From Cordia subcordata (lineage: Eukaryota > Streptophyta > Magnoliopsida > Boraginales > Cordiaceae), in assembly GCA_028554755.1 (NCBI GenBank), contig JAPTOF010000010.1, positions 12,782,501-12,846,500 on the forward strand: a DNA stretch of 64,000 nucleotides, given 5' to 3'. A program made the translations under genes and the position numbers. The notes below the pieces were generated by a model, which searched no databases, was not told the DNA's origin, and saw only the letters and a program-made list of their open reading frames with translations. This document shows, piece by piece, positions 11,000-23,066 of the stretch; the stretch's first letter is position 1; every line of letters starts with the position of its first letter.

Positions 11000-13320
11000 G
11001 ACATTTTTGGGTAGTGACTTCACCAAGCTATAGGCTATTTTTGGCCAACTAATGTTTGTTCAAACTGACTTGACGGGGATCTTTTTTTTGCTACGAATTT
11101 GATCTAGGGACTTGTACTATTATGGTATGTCATTACCTCCTCATTAAATTGACAATGTGTTTTTCCAGCATGGAATATCAGCTACAACTCTCTGGTCTTG
11201 CATTTGAACAATCATTTTTGGACTTCAACTTGACTTGTGATCGTCTTCCTTGATCAATTGACAATGTGGAAGTCAAGAATAGCACAACGGCAATTAATAG
11301 TTTGAATTATTCAATCTGCTAACAACTGATAATGTGCCGTGTACAAGTCCTAACGTAGCACGTCAAGGATCTAATGGATTGGCTCACAAGTGAAGCCTGG
11401 GATAACAATCCTCTCATGTTCTTTGGAAAGGTTTTGAGATTACAGCTAGGATTAAGATACTCTTAAATTAGAGTTTGTAGCTAGGGACTAAGATAACTAT
11501 GATAGCTAGCTAAGATAGAATAGAATAAATAGACTGAAAGTGTGCTGGTTTTAAGAGCCTTTTGCTTGGTGATTCCGACCAGCTTTTATATTTGAAGTAC
11601 CTTAGAAAAATATCAACTCCCTCCAAACTCTTGCCACTTCAAACGATCTACAGATCTTTCATGATTTGGCTGCAAAACAAGCTCACTGCTTTTCACATTT
11701 AGTGGTCATACGAATCTACGAATCTCTCACAATTTGGCCGTAAAACGAGCTCCCTACTTTGGTGATTTGATTTCAAATTTCTTCAACGGCTTCAATCAGA
11801 CAATGTGATCTTTCTGGCTAGGATTCTTGTTGACTTGGTCCACTTCTTTGGCCATACTTGGTTGAGGATGCAAATTTCAAATTTCCAGTGTAAATAAGAT
11901 CCCAATCTTTCCACTCCGTATTGCTCCTCAACTCGGAGTTCTCCATCCTCAAATCTGGTTTCCTTCTTCATCCAATGGTTCATTTTCTTTTTCATGTTTT
12001 CATCTAAGTTGTCCCTCTCATCTATTTTGCCTTCATCTTGTGAAGCCCCTTGTGTTCTCTATTTTCATTATTGTGTTTAAGATTCTTAGGCTAGTGGACG
12101 TCCTTAACCGTAGTGGCAGATTGTTTTCCACTGTTAGTAGTATCACTTCCTGATTATACTCTTTTCTCTTGCTACTCTTTAACATTACTAGCACCCTCTT
12201 TTATTCCAGTAGCATTTTTCTTGTTTGTGTCTGTTGTAGTTTTCCCAGTAGTTTTTGCTTTCTGTTCCTCTTCTACTCTTAACATATGCAATTCATCATC
12301 TTCATTTTGCCTGTCATCATCAACTTCAATCATTCTATTAAAGTAGTTATGATTTGCGTTGCCTGAGTCTGCTTTGAAAGATTCTTCAGCCTTTTTATAC
12401 TCCTCCTCCTTGCGATTCCAAAGAACAAATCTTCCATACAAGTAACTTCTTATTGATGGGAAAATTGATTTCAGGCGTCCAATTTTTGTCCATTTGTTAA
12501 GTTGGATTTAAGCACCAGCAACGACCCATTCTTCTTTACCGCAGATCCTTTAGTAATGTACATCATTATCTAGTTTGATGAGGATGTTCTTGATGTTGAA
12601 CATTTGAAAGTCCGACGCTTCCATCTGCATAGAACATACCAAACAATGATGATGTCAGGCATCTCATCAAATGTACTAACAAGACATCACCCATTAAGAA
12701 GAGCCAACTTCTCTAGCTCATCATCAAAAACCAAAGTTGCAGGAGAATTTAGATTTTTTTTCAACCGCTCTATGGTAGACTACAGGAAAGCATGAAGCAA
12801 TACCTTGCCCAGCCACATCAAGGCTATCATTCATCATATGAGCCACATTATTTTGCAACAGCTTTATGTATGGACATTAATTAAAATAGGCACACAAAAT
12901 ATCAACAAGACAAAAATATAATCGCAAGCAAAATTGGTTTTATTACTCATTCCATGATCAAATCAAAATACGTCGCAATTGCTTTCTTGTGACCATGTCT
13001 TGATATCACTCTTTCGTTCTTGCAAGGTTGCCTTCTTACCCAAAAATTGATTGCTAATTCGCAATATGTGTAATGAAAATTAGATGGCCTCTCTTACATT
13101 CTAATCTCGGGCTATTCTAGAAAATATCAATAATGGAGTGATATTCTATGGTATTTTTGTATTTTTTTTTTCCCTATTCATATATATGTCATTTTCTGTT
13201 AGACTTTTTTGGTCTCTTGCACTATTGTAGAAAATGTGTTGCAAGACTAAGGCTAGAAGCTAGAAGTGGCATATGAAGTTTCTAGTAATCTATCTATAGT
13301 CGATTATCAATAATCTATAA
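11000..13320. other. Unassigned stretch with a charged minus-strand frame
   Basis: No element ends or known domains were found. On the minus strand, 12172-12441 is open for 89 codons and is rich in Glu, Lys and Asn (EEEYKKAEESFKADSGNANH), but it has no ATG and is interrupted upstream. It may be a decayed gene or element fragment. Two related 60-70 bp phrases (GATTTGGC-GC/TAAAACGAGCT) recur near 11655 and 11735. Confidence 0.25.
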
Positions 13321-14533
13321 TCTATATTATATATATATAAGTTATACTTTAAGTTAAGAGAGTTTTTCTTTGAATCATACATAAACTTCTATTTTGGAGC
13401 CACATAAGCATCTCTGTGAATTATTTTTTTTTTTAAAATATTTAAGTCATTTAAGTTATATATTAAACATGATAAAGTAGTTGATTAATACAATCAAATG
13501 AAAAAAAAAAAAAAGAACAGAAAAAGAAATCAGTATAATATCTATATCTACGTATATCTATATATGGTAATCAGAATAATAGTTATAAAATTATGTCTCA
13601 TATTTTTAATGTCTTAGGGCTTGCCACATTCATGTTTTAAGAGGTTCCACATGTCATATTTCTATGCTCCATTTTTTTTTAATTTATCTAAGAAATAATT
13701 TCCCCTATTTTCTTCCTTCTTCTTTCTCAAGTTAATTCTCATTGTTTCTAATATCTAAATCAATTTAAATTATTTTAAAAAATGTTCAATTTAATTTCTA
13801 TTCTTAAATTTTTAATAATATGTGACTTAAATGATGTAGCCCAATTATCTTTTCTACTTTTAAATATTTATTAAATAAAATATGTGAAGATTCCCAAGTT
13901 ATTATAAGAAAATAATTTACAAATCAAACCAAATTTAAAGAATTTTTATAAAAAGGTATAAAATATACACAAAGTTTTTATAAGTCCATACACTTTGGAG
14001 ATCTAATGATTTGAATATTGTAAGACCTTATCATATAGTTTGGATAGTGAGTCAGCTAACTAAACATGGCTATTGTTATGCTTAAAGTTATATCAAAGTA
14101 AATCCTAAATCTATTATCTATATGATATATAATCTATACTATTATTTATGTTAGAAATGAATAAGAAATTAAATATTGTCTCACTATTATTTTGAGATCT
14201 TTGGCCTTTCTATTAACTTGGATATGAATTCCATGGGGTTATGAGACCTTGGAAATTCTCCATCACCTTGGATTATTACTTTAGGGTTTTACAACTCTTG
14301 GAATTCATCTGTTAATATGATATTGAAACCTTAATCTCTTCTAATACTTATATGTAGTGGTCTTTTAGCCAGGTATATAACATACCAAGAAGCATATAAT
14401 AAAGTATATCTTCCTATGTTTTATTTCTTCTAATCATTCTTATTATTGTTAACAAATATGAGTGGTCTCATTTCACATTTGTACTCGAATGATAAAATTG
14501 AACTTTGTAAAGCACGGGCTGTGAAATTACTAG
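13321..14533 (+). mobile_element. Candidate non-autonomous Helitron
   Basis: The left end is TCTATATTATATATATAT preceded by A, and the right end is GCACGGGCTGTGAAATTACTAG followed by T. This fits the Helitron rule of 5'-TC, 3'-CTRR and insertion between A and T. Plant Helitron 3' ends often carry a CCCGTGC/GCACGGG hairpin; here only the GCACGGGCT arm is clear. A second possible 5' end (TCTATACTATTATTTATG) lies at 14133, so the real unit could be 401 bp. No rolling-circle helicase is encoded. Confidence 0.45.
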
Positions 14534-15989
14534 TATACAATAAAGTTATGCTCTTTCAGAAAATTTTATAGTGCTACATTAAGCTTTCATAATATGTTTA
14601 TCCATAATTTATTATCGTGTAATGTGTTATTATGTTACCTATTATATATTTTATTATTTATTGTCTATTATCAATATGCATTATTATCTTTAACTTAGAA
14701 TTTGATTGTCAATCAAGTAATTATTTAAACATGTTTCATTTGTGAATTCCAAAACATTTATAACTAGATTTTTCGTCTACTATTAAAAGTAAATAAATCT
14801 AATTAGATTCATTGTTTATTATTAAAAATAAATCAATCCATACTTCACATGAGATACAAAGATGCTAGTTAGGGATAACAATAGATGCAACTAGTATGTA
14901 ACCCTGTACATGGATTCATAGATCAATTACATGTTTTTAATTTAATATACAAATAAATAAAATTTTAACATTTAGTATATAAAAGGTAATTGACTATTGT
15001 ACGTTAAATAAGTTAATTTATGATATAGGAGTATTTTTAGCAACAATTTAAGATTATAAATTTTTCACAAAATATTATTATATGTGTTAAAAAATAGAAA
15101 GTTGAGAATTGAAATGCTATTGTTATATATATTATTAAATTTTACTTTATAACAAATAGGTTGTATATAACATGTTGAGAAACATTTCTATACATTTTCT
15201 AAATATAAAACAAAAACAATGTTAACTGAAACTATGCCAAATATCTAAAAGATAACCATAGTAATCCATTATTACAAACAAATTTCATCTACATTCTCAT
15301 ATAATATTTTTTCTCAAAAAAAGATTGTGCCCAAACAACAATTAATATTTGTTCTTTTACTAAAGTAGATATGTTGTTATAAAATAGTAACACAATTATA
15401 GAAATGAAAGTATTTTAGGGGTACCATGCCCCCCAAGCTTCAAACAGAAATATATTAATCTATATAAATCTCTTAAATTTTTTTCATGGCCACCCTTCAA
15501 ACTTTTTTTTTCAAGACCTTCTCTTACCTCACTAATTTTCTTTTCTCCCTTTCACTGATTCTTTCTCACATCAACTTTTGACAAAAAGAGTACAAGTATT
15601 ATATGTGTGGTGTGCATGAAAAGTGATATCTTCTCATATCAACAAAGAGAAAAAAATGTAAGTTCTATCACATTTGTTTGATTTTTGGTAGATAATTTTA
15701 TATCTAATTTTTTTCATTAATGTTAGTTTTTAATAAGTAATTTTGTGTGCAGTATTTTTCTAGTGTTGTTTCTTTTATTGTTAGGTGGTGAATATCCTAA
15801 GGCTTTACATTGATAAAGTGGCTAAGCTGGATAATTTGTCTAAAATTTTTCTCAGTAGGCTTTTAGTATGTATTATTTCTGTTAGGTTGTATGTAGCAAT
15901 TTCTTACTGTACAATTTTCTATGTAGATTATATGTTAGTGATCAAATTTTTATATTAGATTATTAATTTTAGCAGATAAATTCTAGTAA
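14534..15989. other. AT-rich non-coding stretch
   Basis: About 1.45 kb of very AT-rich sequence without coding frames, clear terminal repeats or tandem repeats. Confidence 0.4.
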
Positions 15990-17720
15990 TTTTTTTTAAA
16001 AAAAAAGAAAAAGAGGGGGATAGCACCCCTAAATTTTATTCCATCAAAAAAGAAAAATTACAAAATAGAGGGGGACATCAACCTTACCATTTATGCTACT
16101 CCTAAAGATACATGGTTAACAGGCCAACCATCATACAAGAAATTGAATGCATGGATGCAAATGCATAGAATATAAATAAGGTAGTACTTTCTACTCTTAC
16201 AAAGAATGCAGAAAACCATAAATAAGGCAATACGACTACCCTTACAAAAAAAAACAAATAAAACCAAAAAAATAAAAATCTAAAGCTCGGTATACGCCAT
16301 TGGTCACAAATGATAAAACCTTTGAGTCTTGGCACCTTTGTCAAGTCCTCAAGCACCATTAGGCCACTCGCTTCTCCCCTTAAATTTGCTAAAAGATTTG
16401 CAAGCCTATTACAAGGTGAGTGATCCTCACTCTAAGTTGCTTAGCTAATCTTCTTGCCTGTAGAACCATAAGCAACAACCAAGCCTTCTCCGAGCCGGGC
16501 AAGAGTCGAACTATCCATAACAAATCAAGTTCCACCCAAATCCCCTACAATCCCTTTTTAAACATAGTGTCAACCCTCTCAATAAAGCAAGGAGTTCAGC
16601 CTTTATAACTGACTAAGCTCCAAAATGCTCATAGAAGCCAAAAAGTTGCATTTCCCTTACTATACCTCCCCCGCCAGCCTTAGAGTGTGTTTGGATCGGT
16701 TTATTAAAAAGTTACTTAAAGTACTTTTTGCTTTAAGCGGCTTTTCTTTATTGTTAGCTTTAAGTAATTACATGTTTAAATAAAAGTTGTAGTTATAAAA
16801 ATAAGTATTTACATATTTGATTAAAATGAGTTGAAAAGTATCATGTTAAAATAACTACTAAGGACATTAAAATAGATTTGAAAAGGTAAGTATAAGATAA
16901 AAGAGTAAAGATATTTTAGTAATAAAAATAAAACGGTAAGGATAAGATAGTAAATGATTTGGTCAAACTTGTTTTTTTTTAAAGTACTTAAAGCCAAAAA
17001 AAACAAAAGCCGGGAGTGGGAAGCTTTTTATTTTCTACTTAAAGTCACTTAAAAAAAGTATTTTTTTTACTAAAACAAATACTTCCATCGGCTTAAATTA
17101 CGCTTTAAGTAGGCTTGATTAGAAAAAAAAGCCAAACCATACACCCTCTTACTATCAGCGTCATGAACGCTTCTGTCAACATTCAACCTGAAACTCCCTT
17201 CTCTAGGTGCCTTCCAAATCACCATTTTCAGCTGCTTCACAATAGATTGCATATAATTATAATGAAAATATTGAGGCAAATCGAAGTCACCATGCCATTG
17301 CCATCGACGAAGCATACCGACTTGGTAAAGCTGGGCTACGAACCTATCAATATGCCAAATAATGCACTCAGTAAGAAACCCAACACCTCTATACTTCACA
17401 TCATTGCGTTTAATCCAACTAAACCAAAGAATAAACATTGGTATTGATTCCCGCACATGACCATGAGTAACATTCTGCGAGGTGAACCAACAAACCAACC
17501 ATAGTTGCAGAACAACATAATCCCCCAGGAGAATCCCAACTAAAGACATATAATGCGCCCACACACCTTTCATTTTTTCGCTGGTGAAGAAACAATGATC
17601 CAAAATTTCCTCATGATAACAGCATTAACAATGTGAGACCACCACCATTCCTTTTTGCTTCATTCTCGCATCATGTAGTATCCAATAATGCAAAATCCTC
17701 CAAATAAAAAAAATTAGTAA
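15990..17720 (-). pseudogene. LINE 3' part with RNase H-like domain
   Basis: Reading the minus strand from 17720 there is a zf-RVT-like segment ending DHCFFTS, then FSWIKRNDVKYRG, then WKAPREGSFRLNVDRSVHDA, which is the start of the reverse-transcriptase-associated RNase H (RVT_3). A 466-bp MITE interrupts it. Beyond the MITE the domain continues as KAGGGGIVRE and AELLALLRGL. This is the C-terminus of a plant L1-type LINE. The 3' end near 15990-16010 is A-rich on the minus strand. In-frame stops after the MITE show the copy is inactive, and the endonuclease and reverse transcriptase are missing. Confidence 0.65.
16683..17148. mobile_element. Tourist-like (PIF/Harbinger) MITE
   Basis: 466 bp with terminal inverted repeats: left GAGTGTGTTTGGATCGG, right (complement) GAGGGTGTATGGTTTGG. 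It is flanked by the 3-bp duplication TTA at 16680-16682 and 17149-17151, the size and sequence expected for Tourist elements. It sits inside the LINE RNase H frame; removing it with one TTA copy joins DSK directly to AGGGG in the same frame. It has no coding capacity. The inner sequence is AT-rich and repeats CTTTAAGTA-type motifs. Confidence 0.75.
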
Positions 17721-18670
17721 TTTTGAGTTCATTATTTTTCCTAGGTATTTCAATGAAATTAAGAAAGCTTCTAAAATATATTAGTGCTAAAAGTAGCAAG
17801 AAGAGAGATAGTTGAGTGAAAGAAAAAGTAGATAGAGAAATCTTTTAGATATGTATATATCTAAAAGGTATATCTATCTTCAGCCTCTCTTCATTTCAGC
17901 TTCCTAGCTGCATTAGGCCTCTAATCCCTTCCTCGACCTACAGGTTGTTGGATTGCAACATTGGAAAACACACACAAAGAACACTGGATATTTTAACGTG
18001 GTTTAGCCCTCCACCTACGTCAATAATCCTCTCTGGAATAAAATTGACTATTCAACAACAATGAGTGTTATAGTTTTTGCATGGATAAAACTCTAACAGA
18101 AAACCCTCCTACTTGGCTTTTCTAGCAAAAATACAAAAAGTCTCTCTGATGCTCTCAAAGTCTCTCATGTTCACCCACCATGGGATATGGCTCCTAAAGC
18201 ATAAAACTAGAAGACCCTATATTTATAAGAAATTAATCCTAATCCCTCTAGGTTTTAGAAATCTTGTCTGTACTATAGTGTGGGCTTCTATTTGTCTTCT
18301 AATTCTAATGGGATTGGACTTCATTGACAACCAAGCATTTTTAGTAGATAGTTATTTTTTACCATTGGTTACAATTAAGATGTTAAAAATGACTAATCAT
18401 TTTAATTAAATTTTAGCCCTTTCTTGGTTTTGCCTATCAACTTCTAGAACAAATCAAAAGGAGCATACGTAAGTCAAAGGGCTATTAATGAGGGTATTCT
18501 AAAACAATAGAAAATCTTTACAAAGAAAAGATAATATTGAAAAATACCCACCACTAGAGCAGTATTAATTTACAATTCCTGTGTAGTTTGTCAAATTTGA
18601 ACTGAACTATCTTTTTTTTTTTTTTTGAAATTGTTCTGTGAATGAGGTAGGAGAAGTGAAAACAATCCTT
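17721..18670. other. Repeat-like non-coding stretch
   Basis: No coding exon. Around 17960-18030 it carries a phrase (AACACTGGATATTTTAACGTGG) of a kind I recall as common in plant intergenic retroelements, but I found no LTR pair or target duplication. Confidence 0.25.
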
Positions 18671-18672
18671 AC

Positions 18673-20030
18673 GCTATGCACCGTATGCATAGTGCTCTGC
18701 ATGAGCACTGCACACCATATTGTGTGTGAACAGTATGATCGCACAGTACGTAACAATATATGTGTTCAAAATTTTTATATTATATGTTCAGAACTTTTAT
18801 ATTAAGTTACAAACATATTCAAAATTCTTATATTATATGTTCATAGATTATATTCTATGTTCAAAATTTTTATATTATATGTTCAAAACTATTATATTAC
18901 ATATCCAAAAATTTAAAAGCAAGTTCATAAAATAAAAATTATAATCTCATACATTTTATATTCTGTGTTCAAAACTTTTATATTACATACTCATAGAGCA
19001 TGTTCAAAATTCTTATACTATAGGTTCAAAATTTTTATATTATAAGTTCAAAACTCTTATATTAAGTTGTAAACATTTTTGAAACTCTTATATGTTCAAA
19101 ATTTTTATATTATAGGTTCAAAACTCTTATTTTAAGCTACAAACATGTTCAAAACTCTTATATTATATGTTTAAAACTCTTATATTATATGCCCATAAAT
19201 TGTACTTTATGTTCAAAATTTTTATATTATATATTCAAAACTCTTATATTGTATGCTTATAGATCATGTTCAAAATTCTTATATTATAAGTTCAAATTTT
19301 TTTTAAAACTTTATATTAAACTACAAATATGTTCAAAACTCTTATATTACATGTTAAAAGTTTAAAAGAAAGTTCACAAACTAAAAATTATAATCTTATA
19401 AATTTTATACTCTATATTCAAAACTCTATATTACATGCTGATAGATTATACTCTATGTTTAGAACTCTTATATCATATATTCAAGACTCTTATATTATAT
19501 GTTCAAAACTCTTTTATCAAACTGTAAACATGCTTAAGACTCTTATATTATATGTTTAAAACTTTAATAAAGGGAATAAACGAATTTGATTTAAGTAAAA
19601 CATCAAATATTTAATCTGCATTATTTTAAATCATTTGCTAGACGGTCAAATTCTTCAATCTTTTACTCATATATATCATTTACATACTACACACCACCAC
19701 CATGACAAACACACGGATTTGTTGTTATAGATTTGAGAAAATAACTAAAGAAAAGAGAGAAAGAAAATAGTAACGGCAACTCGCATCGACAATGAAACGA
19801 AATCAACATGAAGATTGAAGATTATTGTTATAATCACGCAAAGACGATGATCACGATGGTAATGTCCGATTTAAAATTGGATGGTTTGATTTTGCTGAAG
19901 AAAAATAGAAAGAAGAAAGAGGAAGAGAGTGAAAGGGAGAGAACCAGATGAGGGGTTTCAGATTTCTTTCCTTTTTTTAAAGTGCGTGTCTTTCACTTTA
20001 TCAAAAATGCATAGTGCTCCGTAAGAGCAC
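18673..20030. mobile_element. Candidate DNA element bounded by palindromes
   Basis: The two ends carry nearly the same motif, ATGCATAGTGCTCnG...GAGCAC, at 18685-18708 and 20007-20030. Each contains a GTGCTC/GAGCAC stem-loop. The left one is preceded by another stem (CTATGCA...TGCATAG, 18674-18692). Because the motif is itself palindromic it can be read as a direct or inverted terminal repeat. Between the ends lie a minisatellite and about 450 bp of non-coding sequence. No transposase and no clear target duplication were found, so the class is unknown. Confidence 0.35.
18761..19562. repeat. Degenerate 20-24 bp minisatellite
   Basis: A motif like TTCAAAACTCTTATATTATA is repeated about 30 times with variants (AATTTTTATATTATATG, CATGTTCAAAACTC). 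Copies are mostly head to tail, at roughly 20-24 bp spacing, with occasional interruptions such as a repeated AAGTTCA-AAACTAAAAATTATA block at about 18920 and 19370. The long open frames across it are a by-product of the repeat and not genes. Confidence 0.8.
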
Positions 20031-20099
20031 AATAACTGTGAAATACAATAAAATTTGCAAAGTGAAAATGACGACGAGATAGAACTTAATGGTGCACAG

Positions 20100-20243
20100 T
20101 ATTAGTGTAGATATTATTGTACAAATATCTCTTGTATTACCTTACATATTAGAGGTTATGGTTACAATGTGTACAATATAATATTGTATATAAATATAAA
20201 CCAAAAACACCCTAATTGGGGTGTAAGCCTCAATAATTTCTTA
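20100..20243 (+). repeat. Copia-1 5' LTR
   Basis: 144 bp starting TATTAGTGTAGATATTATTG (the TG start has probably decayed to TA) and ending CAATAATTTCTTA, immediately before the primer site. It matches 27036-27179. The LTRs are much shorter than most copia LTRs. Confidence 0.8.
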
Positions 20244-20340
20244 TGGTATCACAAGGCCAAACATCTTCTCTCCCTAAAATTAAAACTTCCTAATTGGGGA
20301 GTACAAATTGTAATTTCTCATCGTATCACGAGACCAAAGG
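20210..20340 (+). repeat. Tandem duplication of LTR end and primer site
   Basis: The phrase CCTAATTGGGG...AATTTCTYAT-GTATCAC-AGACCAAA occurs twice, about 79 bp apart (starting near 20210 and 20289). The element therefore has a second, degenerate primer-site-like copy (CGTATCACGAGACC) downstream of the first. Confidence 0.65.
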
Positions 20341-20654
20341 TTCTCTATCCCCACAAATCTTCCCAGCCTAAATTCCGAAAAATAATTCTCCTCCACCAGT
20401 CATAGCGACACGACCGCCATCGTTGGCAGCATCCTTTTTCTTTTCTCCTTTTCTTTGTTGTCTTTGCACAAGGCCAGCAACTCACATAATCCCACAAGTC
20501 CACAGCATCCTTCGAACTTCTAAAAAAAAATTATATTCTGCCTTTGCTTTGAACAATGAATACTGTCCCTGCTTCCTCCATAGTTACCGCCAGCACATCC
20601 TCTTTCTTTCATGTCAGTGCTCATACACATCAACAAACCATCATAAATACCTTA

Positions 20655-20844
20655 GAACTTGTTTGGATTGACTTTTTTTTAGGAAAAAGTATTTTTTTTT
20701 CTTAAAAAAGTTATATTAAATTTACAATAACTATTTAATTTAACTTTAAAATACATTTTTTTTTGAAATTAAAATTTTTAACTTTTTTAAAAAAATTATT
20801 TTTCAAAAACTATTAAAAAAACACTTTTCAAAAAAACTAATTCC
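20655..20844. mobile_element. Tourist-like MITE in the Copia-1 leader
   Basis: 190 bp starting GAACTTGTTTGGATTGAC, with a weaker complement at the right end (GGAATTAGTTTTTTTG). TTA lies on both sides (20652-20654 and 20845-20847). The interior is almost pure A/T. The left terminal repeat resembles that of the MITE at 16683. The right repeat is degraded, so the call is weaker. Confidence 0.5.
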
Positions 20845-20883
20845 TTATTCTCCCTCCCTGTTGGTGCTACTACATCACAACAA

Positions 20884-22240
20884 ATGGCCCACACTCAACA
20901 ACAACTGGCTGGACACCCACAACACCAGATGGCTGGCTACACGACGTCTTCTTTTCTCCCTGTCGGTGCTACTCCACAAACCACGATGGCTAGTCCCATG
21001 ACCAACAGTTCCCTCTTTGCGGCGTCCTCACTTTCTTCCCTCACTCATGCGTCGGGTGCTGCGCAGTTTGCAGGTCACTTCACAAACAAGACCTGCTTTG
21101 TTTTCGCTGCCTTAACCAAATATGCCAACTCCTTCATCAGCCTTGTCGTCCACAACTATTCAATTGCAAACCTCAGTTGTTTAAATATCACTATCTTAGT
21201 CACAATCTGCTTTGATGGTACAAATTATAGGCTACGGAGATCGCAGATTGAACCCGTTTTCTTCACCTATGCGTCTCTGGCGTTATTGATGGGTCTCTCT
21301 CGTGCCCGTTACCCATTTCACCTGAGTATGCGCATTGGTTCTGCCTTGACAGTTCGGTTCGCACTAACCGAAATGCTACCTTTACCACAGAAGTAGTTCA
21401 AGATATTTATCATCTTACGTCGAGTCAATAAATCTGGCTTGCTTTGGAAGAGAGATATTTGGACACTTCAAAGGCCAATTCTCATGCATCTCGCCTGCAG
21501 CTTTATGCCCTTTGTAAGTCCAACAAAAGCATGGAATCTTATTTGCGTGAGATACAGACTATTTTTAATGCCTTATTTGATGTTCAAAAAACTATTATTG
21601 AAGAGGATTTGATTACTATTGCACTTCATGGCTTACCATCATAATATGACACTTTTTTGTCACAACTTTGATTAACTCTAGTGAAGTTTCAACCTAGAAT
21701 TCTGTGAATCGCAAATTGATTGCTCAAGAGGCATACCTTAAACTCATCAACCACGCACCCAGCAATGCTACCTATACTGCTTATGCTGCCACCTCAGTTC
21801 AACAATCACAGTAAACACTGTCTCAAGGTCGTGGTCATGGTCCTGGTTCATGCAACAAAAAGAATTTTCGAGGAAGAGGCGGTAGTTCAATTGCTCAGGA
21901 GCAATAATCCTCTAGCCGTGGTGCTCCTCTTACACAGCAGCGCTCAAATCAGAATTTTCAAGTGCAATATTTTGGCTATCCAGGTTCCAATCAATCGGAT
22001 ATTGTTTCTCCCAATCTCACTATGCATTCAGTTTGGTGTACTAATTTCTCAGCATCTCCTTGTGACGGACTACTTGGCCCTTCCCCCTTACATACTCACC
22101 CTTCCTGTCAGACATGTAACTCTCCTGGCCATCTTGCTAGTAATTGTTTTTTCAAGTTCAATCATGCCGTGGTATCTTCTGATCTTGCGAAATCTTTCGC
22201 TACCATGACTGTTGGTGAAACCAATGATGCTGCTTGGTAG
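20884..22240 (+). pseudogene. Copia-1 gag
   Basis: From ATG 20884 a Gln/Thr/Ser-rich leader runs into FDGTNYRLRRSQIEPV, the copia gag start (YxxWRSQI type). After a frame break it continues as ALEERYLDTSKANSHASRLQ, SNKSMESYLREIQTIFNALF and IALHGLPS, the UBN2-type gag core. A further break leads to an intact zinc knuckle CQTCNSPGHLASNC (CX2CX4HX4C, 22106-22147). At least three frameshifts or stops prevent a single protein. Confidence 0.75.
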
Positions 22241-23066
22241 CCTGACGTGGCTGCTTCTGCGCATATGATGCCTTACTCAGGTATGCTCAATTCCGTAACT
22301 CCTTATACTGGTCAATCTAAGATTGGTTATAAATGGTGCTTGTTTACCTATTCACATTGTTGGCACAGCTCATTTAGATACTCCCACAAGGCCACTCATC
22401 CTTAAAAATGTTCTACATGTTCCTCGTTTTTCTTACAGTTTGTTGTCTATTCATAAATTATGTGCTGACAACAATTGTTTTGCCTTGTTTGGTTCCAACT
22501 CGTTGTCTCTCAAGGACAAGACCACAGGAACTCCACTCCTTCATACGACTACCAGCAGTGATCTTTATCCTTTATCAGCTGGGAGTGTTTCTCCACATTT
22601 TTATGCATTGGTAGCCCACAAAATAAGCAAGGACGTCTGGCATCGTAGATTAGGACATTTAAATTCCCGGTTGCTTTCTTATTTACAACCAGACAATTTG
22701 ATTAAAGGTGCTCATTCTTCTTTTGACACTTGTGTGGATTATAACTTGGGTAAAAACACTCGGTTACCTTTTTCTTTGGTTGAATATCGTGCCACGGTAC
22801 CTTTTCAATTAATCCATTATGATGTTTAGACGTCCCCTGTCTCTTCAAATTTGGGGTATAAATATTTTATTGTGTTTGTCGATGAGTTTTTGCATTTTAC
22901 ATGGATTTTTCAAATGTTTCACAAGTCCAAAGTTCTCACTCATTTTCAAACATTTCAAAAGCAGGTTGAAAACTCTTTTGAAACTAAAATTAAACGATTT
23001 CAGAGTGACAGTGGTGGTGAATTTGATAACCATGCTTTTCATGCTTTTTAAGGGAACGTGGAATTG
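22240..23066 (+). pseudogene. Copia-1 protease and integrase, N-terminal part
   Basis: The protease active site, normally D(S/T)GA, reads DVAASAHMMP near 22243, so the essential Gly is lost. After a frame shift follow LKNVLHVPRFSYSLLSIHKL and the GAG-pre-integrase motif HRRLGHLNSRLLSYL. The HHCC finger has lost a Cys (CVDYNLGK). Then come the integrase core pieces FVDEF and FQSDSGGEFDNHAFHAF. The frame stops next to a solo LTR inserted at 23067. Confidence 0.75.

Noticed and set aside
18720..19559. Two plus-strand frames with repeated YVQNFYI-like segments
   Set aside because: They arise from the 22-bp minisatellite and not from protein constraint.
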